Numbered from the stretch's first letter, positions 20,725-32,195 are shown. The stretch is DNA of 64,000 bases from Candidula unifasciata (GCA_905116865.2 CAJHNH020008079.1:172501-236500); one strand, 5' to 3'. The notes: generated by a model from the letters alone, not told the origin. Program-made: numbers and translations.

Positions 20725-21805
20725 AGCGCCTGGGTGTGGCTGTCGTATTGTGGTACAGCTACAAAATCTTGTCTAGTATGTATGTATTGTTATGTGTCTG
20801 TACAGTTCCATGTGTAAGTGGCTGTTCTACTGTGGTACATCTGACAGATTTTGTCTGGTATGCATGTGCTGTTGTTGTGTATCTGTACAGTTCCATGCGT
20901 ATGTGGCTGTCCTCTTGTGGTAAAGCTAAAATATTCAGTCTGGTATGTGTGTACTGTTGTAATGTGTCTGTACATTTCGTTGTGGCTGTCCTACTGTTTT
21001 ACAGCTAAAAGATGTAGTCTGGTGTGTATGCACTGTTGTAATGTGTCTGTACAGTTCCGTGTGTATGTGGCTGTCCTCCTATGGTACAGCTAAAATATTC
21101 AGTCTGGTATGTATTAGTTAGTTAGTTAGTTAGTTAGTTGGGTTATCCTCATTGCACTCCGGAGTATGTACTGTTGTAATGTGTCTGTACAGTTCGTTGT
21201 GGCTGTCCTACTGTGGTACAGCTAAAAGATGTAGTCTGGTATGTATGTACTGTTGTAATGTGTCTGTGCAGTTCCGTGTGTGTGTTGCTGTCCTACTGTG
21301 GTACATCTAAAAGATATTTTCTAGCATGTATGTACTATTGTAATGTGTCTGTACAGTTCGTTGTGGCTGTCCTACTGTGGTACATCTAAAAGATATTTTC
21401 TAGCATGTATGTACTATTGTAATGTGTCTGTACAGTTCCGTGTGTGTGTTGCTGTCCTACTGTGGTACAGTGAAAAGATGTAGTCTGGTATGTGTGTACT
21501 GTTGTAATGTGTCTGTACAGTTCCGTGTGTGTGTTGCTGTCCTACTGTGGTACATCTGAAAGATATTTTCTAGCATGTATGTACTATTGTAATGTGTCTG
21601 TACAGTTCCGTGTGTGTGTTGTTGTCCTACTGTGGTACAGCTAAAAGATGTAGTCTGGTATGTATGTACTGTTGTAATGTGTCTGTACAGTTCCGTGTGT
21701 ATGTGGCTGTCCTCCTATGGTACAGCTAAAAGATTCAGTCTGGTATGTATGTACTATTGTAATGTGTCTGTACATTTCCGTGTGTATGTGGCTGTCACTG
21801 ACAAG
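20725..21805 (+). repeat. 85-bp minisatellite, about 12-13 copies
   Basis: The unit contains GTCTGGTATGTATGTACTGT, TGTAATGTGTCTGTACAGTT, CCGTGTGTATGTGGCTGTCC and TACTGTGGTACAGCTAAAAGA. Some copies lack about 11 bp (GTTCGTTGTGGCTG form), and a subset has a TTTTCTAGCATG variant; these types alternate. A 51-bp insertion sits at 21114-21164. Open frames in the array reflect the repeat. Confidence 0.95.
21114..21164 (-). mobile_element. Tiny retroelement 3' end inserted in the 85-bp array
   Basis: The insertion interrupts one 85-bp unit and is flanked by TATGTA on both sides (21108-21113 and 21165-21170). It holds (TTAG)6-7 and about 24 bp of unique sequence. Read on the minus strand it is unique sequence ending in a (CTAA)n tail, as expected of a strongly 5'-truncated LINE or SINE. 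Confidence 0.55.
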
Positions 21806-22239
21806 TGAGCGCTGATTTACGTGTCTAATATCACGCTGCCACAGGGAGTGTAGATAAGATGACTGCAAGTACAAAGACTGGCGTAAATTGTGTCTTAAGT
21901 TGTCTCCCGTTATTTCATGGTATATTTATTGACCTACCTACCTGCGTGTCTGAAGGTCGGAGAGAATTTGCAGGCAAGATTCGTGTCTGTGAGACTTTGC
22001 GTCAGACACAGGTTTTTATCTGTTGTTGTATACCCAGAAACGCGCCATAAGTTGAAATATCACAACGACAAAACAGTTTTTTGTCTGTCAGAGTGCCTTA
22101 AAAAATGTTCACCCAGTGGCTTACATTACCATGATGTGTGTAGCTTAGAAATAAACCCGTGTCGTACGAGATGGGAGGTTAGGAAACTTGCATGTTAAAC
22201 ACACAACCCTTCTCAACGCCGTCGCGCATTTTGATTATA

Positions 22240-22385
22240 AAGGGCTAGACATTTATTTTGTAGGCCAATAGGCACTTGGTGGGTGTTGTGGTTAGCATAA
22301 CAGTCGCCGCCTTTACTTCCCAGACTTTTACCATGTACCCATTGAAGGCAAGGTCGACCTGAGAGACAAGGTCATTGTTGGATGC
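22240..22385 (-). mobile_element. SINE family G body, head missing
   Basis: On the plus strand the words CCAATAGGCACTTGG, GTCGCCGCCTTTACTTCCCAG, GTACCCATTGAAGGC and AAGGTCGACCTGAGAGACAA follow the same order as in 19690-19840. The tRNA-like head is absent and a C13 run (22388-22400) follows. Confidence 0.75.
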
Positions 22386-22429
22386 TTCCCCCCCCCCCCC
22401 GTGATTGTTTTGCGGCTCCGTTTATGGGG

Positions 22430-22700
22430 TAGGGGATGGGAAGAGTCCCACTGCCTCCCCAGGAAGCATGTCGTAGGAATCGACTATTTGGGGTCATCCT
22501 TCAAAGTCGGAGTACATCTGCCTGAGAGGGGAGGAGCCCACGGTCTGCATACAAATAAGCCAGATCTGTAAAAGGGATGTGCACGTAACACTTGGATTCT
22601 GGCGCAGAAACGGTGTACAGAGGTGGACGAAAACCCAGAACTTTCTGACGCAGTTTACAGCCGGGAAACGTGAAGAAGTGGAAGTATGCTACAGCGAGTT
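22430..22700 (+). repeat. Dispersed repeat family C, long copy
   Basis: Contains AGAGTCCCACTGCCTCCCC, AAGCATGTCGTAGGAATCGA, ACATCTGCCTGAGAGG, GTCTGCATACAAATAAGCC, TGTAAAAGGGATGTGCACG and ACGCAGTTTACAGCC, in register with 24725-25000. Length about 270 bp; class unknown. Confidence 0.65.
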
Positions 22701-23670
22701 TTAACATGTGGTCGTGAATCTGGGACACTAAGTAATCCAACCAGGTGCGCTATCGCAAAGACATGACGGGGGAGGTGGTTGTCAATGTGTGCCCCCTCCC
22801 CCCACGCTCAAGTGCCTACCTGTTTGGGAATCAGCCCAACCAATATCGTGAGACCTTAGGACATGTGGTTTTACGCAGCCAAAATGCGTAGTCTGGATGT
22901 GTGGAGAAAGGTGTGGGCTCGAGGACAACTTATCACAGTCAAGAAAAGAGAAATTTCGTTACCCTTGGTCACCTTACGGGAAGAGGAAAAAAAAAAACTG
23001 GAACATGTTGTTTAAAGAGGCAGAAATACCACGTGAGAAGTTAAAAAAATGTGTTTTAAATCTTGGCCTTTAGGTGTATCAGCACAGGCATGAACTTAAC
23101 TACGCCAGTCGGCAAGGCACTTGATGATGATAATGCAAATATTGTAATTATGGATACCATTTCTATTGACAGACTGCAGATGTTAGGACTGTGGCTGCCT
23201 TATTCATTTAGTACGTGTGCAAGCTATTGGATGATGCCGGCACTTCTGTCTGATTTTTCACAGCTGTGTAAAAATATTACACAACAAACTGTTATTTATG
23301 ATATCAAAATCATAGCGAGGTCTTCATTTGGCATTCTGGCATCTGCCGCCTTATATCTTCTCTTTGATGCTGTTACGATGCTTGTGTAAACACACGTTAA
23401 ATACTCATAAAAGGCGGTGGTGTTTTCCACGAACGGTTGGCCTTCGCCTCCTGCTCTTGTGCCTCCCACGCCAGCACTGACAAGGGACGCTGTGTGGTGA
23501 AGTGACCGTGTCTGCAGCCATGCGGCGGATGGTCATGTGCTCTCGCGATACGACTCACTCGGCAGTCAGGCTGGCGAACTTGTCTGTCTCACACCGGCTG
23601 AGTGGCCGGATGTTTGCTGTTTGTATTGTGCACACAGTGTAGGTTAAATCGTGTCTTGAATCCTTATGAA
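22701..23670. other. No recognisable gene
   Basis: The plus-strand frame at 23063-23389 (108 residues) has no domain I can name and no repeat explanation; it could be a chance frame in AT-rich DNA. G14 lies at 23671-23684. Confidence 0.4.
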
Positions 23671-23683
23671 GGGGGGGGGGGGG

Positions 23684-23840
23684 GCTGCGTGGTGTCTGCC
23701 TCGAGTGCTAGAGGTTCCGGGTTCAATCCCCGGTAAGGGCTGGTATTTTTTTTACGTAGACTTGGACTTTTAGTAATTCTCTCTGGTCTCTGTCTAGTGA
23801 GATCAAACGCCGTGTGCATTGTTGCGCACGTAAAAAAAAA
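23684..23840 (+). mobile_element. tRNA-derived SINE, family J
   Basis: GCTGCGTGGTGTCTGCCTCG followed by GAGGTTCCGGGTTCAATCCC gives a strong Pol III box B (GGTTCAATCCC, about 23718-23728) and a degraded box A. A T-rich run and a body with ACGTAGACTTGGACTTT follow. It is a single copy in this window. Confidence 0.65.
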
Positions 23841-24234
23841 CAACACTTGGCAGTTGAAAATTGAAAATAGTAGCCTAACGACGCTGTCCAGGCAACATTT
23901 GGAGTTAAAAATCTACCCAAAGTATATCAGGATCTTCGCAGGTGATCTACAGAGCCTGTGCGACAGAGCCTGTGCACTGTGCTGGGCTTCTTTGGGCTTG
24001 AGTTAGAAGAAGAACTGAGCACTTATTGGTTACTACCCGTGTGTCATGGTGTTGATCCGTTGTTTTAACGTCAAACTTGAATCGTCATGGTGATCCAAGT
24101 CCTTGTCAGAACGTCCCTGCCATCACAGTCCACCAGTAGGAGTCTTGGACATCTACCAGTTCAGTTGACTCATGTTTGCACATCCTATGTAGTCACTTCA
24201 TAGTTAGAGCATATTTGTGTATGTGTACTGTGTT

Positions 24235-24295
24235 GTTCTTGGTGTGCTGATGAAGGCTAATCGCGCAACGTCTTTTGTTTGTTTATTGTGATCGA
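24235..24295 (+). other. Hammerhead-ribozyme-like core in a Penelope-like context (degenerate)
   Basis: GTGCTGATGAAGGCTAATCGCG followed by CAACGTC resembles the hammerhead core CTGATGA, a short GGC/GCC stem II and GAAAC, with GAAAC changed to GCAAC. The copy on the minus strand near 41290-41325 keeps GCCGAAACG but has CTGAAGA. Each copy has one changed core element. Penelope-like retroelements are known to carry hammerheads; helices I and III were not resolved here. Confidence 0.35.
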
Positions 24296-24436
24296 TTTCG
24301 TAAAGCTAACATAAACTATTTGGTTTTTTTTCTTACCTTTTTCTCTTCCCTATAATTTTCGACCCCCTTTAAAAACATATTTGCACTCCGTAGGTTTTAT
24401 GTCCGTCTTCGTGCTGGTCGACCGCTGCCTCTTCTT

Positions 24437-24480
24437 ACACCGGTTGTTTTCAACCTTTATTGGGTCGCACCCCATGAATA
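24437..24480 (+). mobile_element. Possible hAT terminus
   Basis: CCGGTTGTTTTCAACCTTTA followed by TTGGGTCGCACCCC resembles the ends of hAT-Charlie elements. No matching opposite end was found within the next kilobase. Confidence 0.3.
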
Positions 24481-24724
24481 AATGGCAAGCCGACCCAGTA
24501 TAAACTGCCTGTGAAAACAAAAAACTATTTGGCTTCGTTGTATAAATAACAGATTATTACAAGTACAGATGCAGTCAACTTCAGGATGGTTCGTCAACCC
24601 CTTAAAACTTTCTTGCGCCTGTCTCACAGGAATCATTACTTTGAGTAACCCCCTCCCCCTTTCGTCCCCTTTTTTTTTTAACCACACACACAGACACACT
24701 TTACCGAATAACTTTCAATGTATC

Positions 24725-25000
24725 AAACTCCCCGTGTGGGTTCCGAGGTCCCATTGTAGGGGAAACGAGAATAGATCTACTGGCTCCCCAACAAGCATGT
24801 CGAATAGCCTGGGGCTTCTCTTAAAGTTGGAGTTCATCTGTCCAAGAGGCAAAGAGCCAACAGTCTGCATACACATACGTCATATTGTAAAAGGGATGTA
24901 CACGCAAGCACTCAGCTTTCGGAACACGGCTGAAGTAAAAAGAGATGGACAAATAACCAGAATTTTCCGCCGCAGTTTACAGCCCTTGAACAAGACAAAT
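24725..25000 (+). repeat. Dispersed repeat family C, long copy
   Basis: The best left part of the family: CCGTGTGGGTTCCGAGGTCC, GAGAATAGATCTACTGGC, CCCCAACAAGCATGTCG, then CTGTCCAAGAGGCAAAGAGC, GTCTGCATACACATACG and CGCAGTTTACAGCC. Collinear with 22440-22690. Confidence 0.65.
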
Positions 25001-25204
25001 AAGATGTTATTTTTTAAGTAAAGTACGCAAGTTTCAGAGACATACTGTTGTCACCACCCAATCTAGACCACGGCAGCTGAATGACTTCGACATCAACGGA
25101 GATCCTGTAAAACTGTTATACCTTTGATAGGGATCAGCGTCGCTATCCGCATTGGACTACATATAGATGGCACCTGGATACTGTAGGCGTTACGGGGTTC
25201 CCTA

Positions 25205-25395
25205 ATTGCAGCTCTTTGCATGTTGAATGGGGTATCTGCGATCTGCTTTACTGGTCTGCCGTCTAGGTTGCGATTTGTAAATATCATGAATGTATGCTAA
25301 ACCTTTAGATCGCTGTCCGGAGAGGACATGCAGATCGATTGATTTATGGAAAGAGGTCTTCGCGATTCGTAACTGTCTTATTCCCATCGATGCCT
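25205..25395 (-). repeat. Dispersed repeat family E fragment
   Basis: The minus strand reads HDIYKSQPRRQTSKADRRYP and then IQHAKSC, matching the copy at 30940-31100 (EFIKSRSGRKTNKADTKCP, IQHSKK). Protein-level similarity despite different nucleotides suggests an old retroelement protein, which I cannot name. Confidence 0.5.
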
Positions 25396-25399
25396 ACAG

Positions 25400-26255
25400 A
25401 TTTCTACCCTGAAAGGGAACACCTAATACTGTTTATGAGCTAGTTTTCTTCGGTGCCCAGTGCTTGTAGGCTATTGTTATTCTTTTCTTGATCCACGTTA
25501 TTCTAAGATGTGCTCACAACAGTTATGCCAAGAAGCCTCAGTTTGATTCCGTCTTGGTTTCGGAATGTTCTGTTGACACCTGCCCACCTCGGGTAGCAAG
25601 ATACTTTGTATCCGTTGGCAGCCCCAGTTGAATTGTTAAACGGTTGACTGTTTCAGTGACTGGTCCCTATTGGGTTCTCGTCTGAAAAGTGGCTTTTTGA
25701 GTCATTGCCTGCCCTTTTACATTGCAATCGAGGGGTGAAAAATAAGAGGGGAAGGGATGGTCAAGGAGTTTTGGCGCCTAAGGACCGGTGATTTTCAAAA
25801 GCTGGTAATCAAACATGCAGAACCGCCGGTCTGGCGACATAGACGACGTAATTGCTTCGTGAAGAGATTGACATCTCAAATAAGGATTCTAGTAATCGTG
25901 TCCTGTCATGCTAGGATATGAATTTCCTGAACCACTCCTTCCTGTCTACACCTCTGTTTGCTATTCGTTCCTTAGTTCGTAGATTGCTTCTTGTCCCCAA
26001 TGGACAGGGCTGTTTAACTGAGATGGATCAGAAGCCAAAAAGATGAAATTTGGTTAAACATCTGAGCTCAAATATAGCAATTTTAGTAATACAACACAAG
26101 TGGTGTGATGCAATAGCTACTTGCTAGGGCCGCTTGGCGAATAGGCGTGCCTATTAAATGATGATATTGGAGGTCTGGCTATGCTTGACGTCTGTACCCG
26201 GATAGATAGGACTGCAGGTCCCACTTGGCTGGTATATCCATGTGCCGTAACTATT
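25400..26255. other. No recognisable feature
   Basis: Mixed sequence without long open frames or repeats that I could identify. Confidence 0.4.
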
Positions 26256-26259
26256 CTAT

Positions 26260-26375
26260 GGATGAAGAGGTATCTGGCATGTGCCTAGTTGGGTTGCCGT
26301 CCAGACTGAGATTAGTGAATCTCTTGATGGTGTGGTACACTGTAGCTAACATCCCAGAGGGTACCCGTTGATCTG
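26260..26375 (-). repeat. Dispersed repeat family E fragment
   Basis: GTTGGGTTGCCGTCCAGACT and the preceding GATGAAGAGGTATCTGGCAT align with the copies at 25260 and 30990 and with the short piece at 615-655. Confidence 0.5.
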
Positions 26376-27029
26376 TTGTTACGCCCTTCACTTTCTTCTC
26401 TGTCTTGTAGATGTGTCGTAGTACTTGTATCTATCTAACTCTGTCTTGACTTGTAGCAGTACCATGACACTTGTGACTGTCTGCCTTTGCCATGTCTTGT
26501 AGATGTACCAAGTAACTAGTTTAGAAAACAAACATGTCTTTTATCTTGTAGCTAAATGGGTAGCTAGATGGATAGTTAGATAGACACAAATAAATGGAGA
26601 TAAAACAAAAACATGGCGTTGACATTGTTCCAGCATGGGATCCTGTCGCTGACAGCTTATGGACTTGGCATGCTTACCACATTGAAGAATCAACTGTCGA
26701 AACTTGTATGTATACAGAAAGAAGCCGTTCTGTCATGTGCAAGACATACCCTGGTAGTATGTGTGTGATATATACTTGCACTGCCTACTATTGCAAATAG
26801 GCTCACAGTTCTGCAGGCAGTCGTATCTGCAGGTAAGAAGCACCCTTTCCATGAAGTCTAGGTAGAGAGCTAAAGGCCACAGACTGAAAAGAGAAAGGTC
26901 TTGGATGGTGCAAGCTAAAGACAAAATAAGACAAGTGTGCAGGCTTAATAAATTTAGAAGATCTCTCACGTGTCCGATCAAGAATCACACGTGTGTAGGG
27001 TTCTAATCACTTTAAGTCGTAAGTGCAGG

Positions 27030-27745
27030 GACTGGCAAGCTGGTGCTGCAGAATCGGAAGTTCAGCAAATAATTCATAAAAATTGCTTCCCAGGTGATAA
27101 GATTATCTGTACAGATGGCTCTGTGGTGAGGGGCAGACGAATTGTATGGCGGGCTTATAGCAAAAGCGAATGGACTTCGCTTAGTGCAGCAAAGCCTGGC
27201 ATATGATATCACGTCTGGTTTGAAAATAAAGGTGAATTTAGTCACTGCTGCCTTCCGCTGGTTTGAGAATCAGCTGTACACACATGTCGGGATTGTAACT
27301 GACTCATGGGGCATGTTGAGAAAGGTAGAGACAGGTATGCCCCATGCAGAATGGCAAACCTCGAGTCAGAGTTTCTGTATTATCGTCATTTGGATATATT
27401 CTCCATGTCGTGTCTGTGTGCTGGAAAACGAACAGTCAGACGTTATGGCCGATTCTGCACCACTTAGTATTGAATTGATGTTTGACATGCTAGATGTTGT
27501 CAGAGCCATTTGGGAGCGAGTGAATAGTGCACAAGCACAAATAGATCATTGCTGTCTGAGGGAAATGGCGGTGATACGAGTTATCAGGGGATCTGGCCGA
27601 CGCCCAATACTCAGGGGGAGAAATGACACGGATGTACAATCAAACAGTTACTGTTGCCATCAGAATAGGAACTCATAATTTGCTGCTAAAATTGGGGACG
27701 GAACGCTTATGGGAGTGTCCCGAGTGCTGTCATGTCGATTCTGAA
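27030..27745 (+). mobile_element. RNase H domain and tail of a non-LTR retrotransposon (decayed)
   Basis: RNase HI landmarks can be read in two overlapping frames: CTDGSV (Asp codon at 27114, first catalytic position), VTAAFRWFENQ where the usual catalytic Glu of the MEIEAV block is lost, VTDSWGMLRKVETG (Asp codon at 27301), and WIYSPCRVCVLENEQSDVMA in place of the usual SPGHAGVxGNERAD, so the conserved His is Arg. A tail [16 protein letters not shown] follows, matching 9700-9790, 16375-16440 and 45880-45960. A frame change falls between CTDGSV and VTAAF. The frame then runs into a tetranucleotide repeat. An RNase H downstream of RT is typical of I-clade-like non-LTR elements. Confidence 0.85.
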
Positions 27746-27761
27746 TGGAACATTTCATCAT

Positions 27762-28257
<496 letters not shown>

Positions 28258-28442
28258 TACGAGGGCGAGAGACAGATTGTCAGAGATATGTTGAAGCCAG
28301 CCGTCATTGCGGAAACAGCACCTCATTAATTAATTAACCGATAATTGGTACCATTTTGGTGTCTACTGACAGCTAGTGACAGTGAACTCTACAAAACTTG
28401 TTGAACAAATAGTATCAATGTTGGTCTCCTCGTCTGTATCCG

Positions 28443-28605
28443 TCTTCTTCTTCTTCTTCTTCTTCTTTTTCTTCTTCTTCTTCTTCTTCTTCTTCTTCTT
28501 CTTCTTCTTCTTCTTCTTCTCCTCTTCTTCTTCCTCGTCCTCCTCCTCCTTCTTATTATTTTATTCTCCTCCTCCTCCTCTTCCTCCTCCTTCTTCTTCT
28601 CTTCT
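28443..28605 (+). repeat. (TTC)n-rich pyrimidine tract
   Basis: About 160 bp of TTC, CTC and CCT trinucleotides on the plus strand. Confidence 0.97.
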
Positions 28606-28904
28606 TGTTACCCTCCTTTGTTGCACTGTTAGCACGTTGTGTTTTAGTTTACAGATACATTTCATGCCAATTTGTGTGTCTTTCGACCAAGCACATCTTA
28701 TTTTAGCAACCGTCTGCATAGTTGCCTTTTGCGACATTCATGTAAACGGGCAGAGGGTTCACCCCCGCATCTCGCTGCCACACGGGGAGGCCTAACTCAC
28801 TCTATTTCAAGAAACCGTTAATTAGTCGTTTTTTGCGACATGTTAAAGGTTGGCGAGTCTTTATCCTGTCTGTTGTATGCCCATCACTCACTTTATGTTG
28901 TTGC

Positions 28905-29292
28905 AATTTGCCACTAGTAGTGCTCCGGAAAACGTTATCTCATTGTGGTTCCGGAAAACTGTATCCCCGTGGTGCTTCGGAAAACTTTATCGCAGTAGTG
29001 TCCCGGAAAACTTTATCTCATTAGTGCTCCGGACAACTTTATCCCAGTGGTGCATCGGACAACTTTATCCCAGTGGTGCTCCGGAAAACTTTATCTCAGT
29101 GGTGCTTCGGAAAACTTTATCGCAGTGGTGCTCCGAAAAACTTTATCTCATTGGTGCTCCGGAAAACTTTATCTCAGTGGTGCTTCGGACAACTTTATCC
29201 CAGTGGTGCTCCGGACAACTTTATCCCAGTACAACTTTATCGCAATTGTGCTTCAGAAAACTGTATCACAGTGGTGCTTCAGAAAACTTAAC
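28905..29292 (+). repeat. 26-bp minisatellite, about 14 copies
   Basis: The unit is CAGTGGTGCTTCGGAAAACT plus TTATCG. Units vary between GGAAAAC and GGACAAC and between CTTC and CTCC. As 26 is not a multiple of three, single frames walk through all three phases, which makes long frames with a 26-residue period. Confidence 0.97.
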
Positions 29293-29357
29293 TGATGAGG
29301 ACTGTCCAAATAAGTACTTTCATTCAATTTTCGTTATGTTTGACCCTTGCCCAGTAG

Positions 29358-29478
29358 AGCTCTAGTTGGTAACACGGACCATGTAGAGCTCTAGTTGGTA
29401 ACACGGACCATGTAGAGCTCTAGTTCTGGTAACACGGTCCATGTAGAGCTCTAGTTCTGGTAACACGGACCATGTTTT
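29358..29478 (+). repeat. 29/31-bp tandem repeat, 4 copies
   Basis: The unit carries TAGAGCTCTAGTTGGTAACA followed by CGGACCATG; two later copies have a 2-bp TC insertion (AGTTCTGG). Confidence 0.95.
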
Positions 29479-29594
29479 GGTAGGTTTTCTTTTTCTCGCG
29501 TTTTAACAATTAGATTTGAAAATCTCTCTTTTTTTTAAGACTTACAGTAACGCGTTAATGAGGTCAAAGTAATTGCTGCAGGACATTAATTACA

Positions 29595-30548
29595 CCAACT
29601 AGAAGCAGCCACAGTAGTTTTCACCAACTAGAAGCAGCCACAGTTGTTTTCACCAACTAGAACCAGCCACAGAAGTTTTCACCAACTAGAAGCAGCCACA
29701 GTAGTTTTCACCAACTAGAACCAGCCACAGTAGTTTTCACCAACTAGAACCAGCCACGGTAGTTTTCACCAGCTAGAACCAGCCACAGTAGTTTTCACCA
29801 GCTAGAAGCAGCCACAGTAGTTTTCACCAACTAGAAGCAGCCACAGTAGTTTTCACCAACTAGAAGCAGCCACAGTAGTTTTCACCAACTAGAGCCAGCC
29901 ACAGTAGTTTTGACCAACTAGAACAAGCCACAATAGTTTTGACCAACTAGAACAAGCCACAGTAGTTTTCACCAGCTAGAAGCAGCCACAGTAGTTTTCA
30001 CCAACTAGAAGCAGCCAAGTAGTTTTCACCAACTAGAAGCAGCCACAGTAGTTTTCATTAGCTAGAACCAGCCACAGTAGTTTTCACCAACTAGAACCAG
30101 CCACAGTAGTTTTCACCAACTAGAAGCAGCCACAGTAGTTTTCACCAACTAGAACCAGCCACAGTAGTTTTCACCAACTAGAACCAGCCACAGTAGTTTT
30201 CACCAGCTAGAAGCAGCCACAGTAGTTTTCACCAACTAGAAGCAGCCACAGTAGTTTTCACCAACTAGAAGCAGCCACAGTAGTTTTCACCAACTAGAAC
30301 CAGCCACAGTAGTTTTGACCAACTAGAACAAGCCACAATAGTTTTGACCAACTAGAACAAGCCACAGTAGTTTTCACCAGCTAGAAGCAGCCACAGTAGT
30401 TTTCACCAACTAGAAGCAGCCACAGTAGTTTTCACCAACTAGAAGCAGCCACAGTAGTTTTCACCAACTAGAAGCAGCCACAGTAGTTTTCATTAGCTAG
30501 AACCAGCCACAGTAGTTTTCACCAACTAGAACCAGCCACAGTAGTTTT
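29595..30548 (+). repeat. 29-bp minisatellite, about 33 copies, with higher-order structure
   Basis: The unit is TTTTCACCAACTAGAAGCAG plus CCACAGTAG. Variant units (GACC, GAACAAG, CAATAG, CATTAG) recur in the same order: the GAACAAGCCACAATAG variant is at 29921 and again at 30326 (405 bp, 14 units less one base), and the TTTTCATTAG variant at 30052 and 30487 (435 bp, 15 units). A block of about 14 units was therefore duplicated. No long frame is conserved through it. Confidence 0.97.
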
Positions 30549-30599
30549 GTAAGAAAGCAGGCGTTACAAATTCTACAGCAATAATGAAGTTAACTAAGA

Positions 30600-30725
30600 A
30601 TTGTAGTTTTGATCAAATATATAGTAAGCTGGTTATGCGAACACACTCACTCAAACACACACACACTTACTCAATCACGTAAACACACACTCACTCACTC
30701 ACTCAAACACACACACAAACAAATT
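30600..30725 (+). repeat. CA/CTCA-rich low complexity
   Basis: Mixed ACAC, CACTCA and AAACACAC words at about 30640-30720. Confidence 0.7.
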
Positions 30726-30939
30726 GGTTAACCCCCAGATGTTCGGCAAGCCTGGTGACTTTGTGATACTTGTTCACAAGTTGAAAGTACCAATGCCAGA
30801 CGTGTACACTATTCTGGCTTTAGAGTTTTTGGAGGTGCAGTCCAGCTCCATGTCACAGTCCCCATGGAGGCGGTGTTAAAGTACCGGGCCGGGAGTAAAC
30901 ATTTAAATTCCTGCCTTCATAGACTGCAGGCTTCACCGA

Positions 30940-31100
30940 ATCGTAACTTCTTTGAATGTTGAATAGGGCACTTGGTATCTGCCTTGTTGGTCTTACGTCC
31001 AGATCGAGATTTTATGAATTCCTGGATGGTATGAACACTTGCAGGTTGCATTCCAGAGGTAACTAGCCCATGGATGGAGAAAAGCGTATTCGCTAGCCTC
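30940..31100 (-). repeat. Dispersed repeat family E, best copy
   Basis: The minus strand is open across the fragment and reads LFSIHGLVTSGMQPASVHTI, QEFIKSRSGRKTNKADTKCP and IQHSKK. I do not recognise the protein. Three poorer copies lie at 585-665, 25205-25395 and 26260-26375, all on the minus strand. Confidence 0.5.
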
Positions 31101-31177
31101 ATTCTGAAAGTACCTGAACGTTTTCTGTTATGCTTAATTAATTACAGTTGTGGGGTCGGCATATTTAAGATCTCATT

Positions 31178-31830
31178 ATTGGTAACGAACTCGGGCCCAT
31201 CTACACACTAGTTGACCTCTCATTGATGCTTACTCAGGCTGGTCAACGTTGCTCAAGGATAGATGGGTGTCCCGCTATAATGCTGTATTACCAAAGCGTT
31301 CTGCTTTGCTTGTTAATCGTTCTTTAATGAGCAGCGGCCGCTCACATTGCGTTCTTACTCGAAAGCATAATTAGTGTTTGTTGGTGCGTATATGTCAGCC
31401 GTCTAGGATTTTCAGTTGGAAATAGGTTTATTCCAGCTGTTAGCGATGGCAGGCGCGAGGGTAGGATTTCGTGCCTGCAGCAACACAGCGTTTCAAGGGC
31501 CACTGCAAAATGTCAAGAAGTCTGAAACCACGGGACATAGAATGCACTCTCTCGGGGGACCTAGTTTCAGTGTGTGGGTTGGGGGTTAGCTGCGGTTGTA
31601 CATGTTATAATTCGCTAAAAGCGCTCACAAACTGCAATATAGATTACGTGTAGTTTTGGAATTTGAGCATCAGCGCAGTACAACATCGCAGCAAGCTGAT
31701 ACCCCTGCCACTTAAACTTGCGCGTCTCAAAGGCGAAGACGCATAAATGAACGTCCAGTCAGAGTGTCATTGCTCGACTTGGTCACTTATAATGTCTAGA
31801 AGGGCCTGAGTTAGTTATATGTTCCAAGGT
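31178..31830. mobile_element. Family H long-TIR MITE, diverged copy
   Basis: The left part (GGTAACGAACTCGGGCCCAT, then TTGACCTCTCATTGATGC) matches the left arm of the element at 51446-51855. The inside (TCTGAAACCACGGGACATAG) and right part (GATACCCCTGCCACTTAAAC, GCGCGTCTCAAAG, CATAAATGAA) also correspond in order. The right end is eroded, near GGGCCTGAGTTAGTTATATG. No transposase is visible. Confidence 0.55.
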
Positions 31831-32104
31831 ATCTAGTAGCCGGGAGAGCTACCCTCACAGGCGACGGAACCTGCTGGCTAAAAGAAATTGAGGCCCCACA
31901 CCCTTCATCCATACCAAAAAGCAGCGCCCGCCCCTATCTCTCATTTCTTTAGTGGTGAAATGAAACCCCCTGCCGCACCTTCCCAACTAGGTATAGAAGT
32001 GATCTTTTTAAGTATATGTTTTCAGTTTGATTATTTTGAATTTTTTTTTTAAAATCGTGTCTTTTTCTATTCGGCGCATGGTAATTGCTAGCATAAACAA
32101 ATGT

Positions 32105-32195
32105 TTAGGCCCCTTGAGAGCCTCCCCCACCCCCAGTGTTTCCTTTATGTCGGCCTCCCTGGTCACACTGGCGGAGTTGTGCTGTGTCTCGAGCC
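32105..32195 (+). repeat. Dispersed repeat family F fragment
   Basis: AGGCCCCTTGAGAGCCTCCC followed by TTATGTCGGCCTCCCTGGTC and GGAGTTG parallels 8965-9070. The preceding 31840-32100 holds nothing recognisable. Confidence 0.45.

Noticed and set aside
23063..23389. 108-codon frame as a membrane protein gene
   Set aside because: Some hydrophobic stretches but no recognisable family, no neighbours, and length within chance expectation for 64 kb on six frames.
29280..29315. CTGATGAGGACTGTCC as a hammerhead core
   Set aside because: GAAA is replaced by CAAA, no helices flank it, and it is the end of the 26-bp array.
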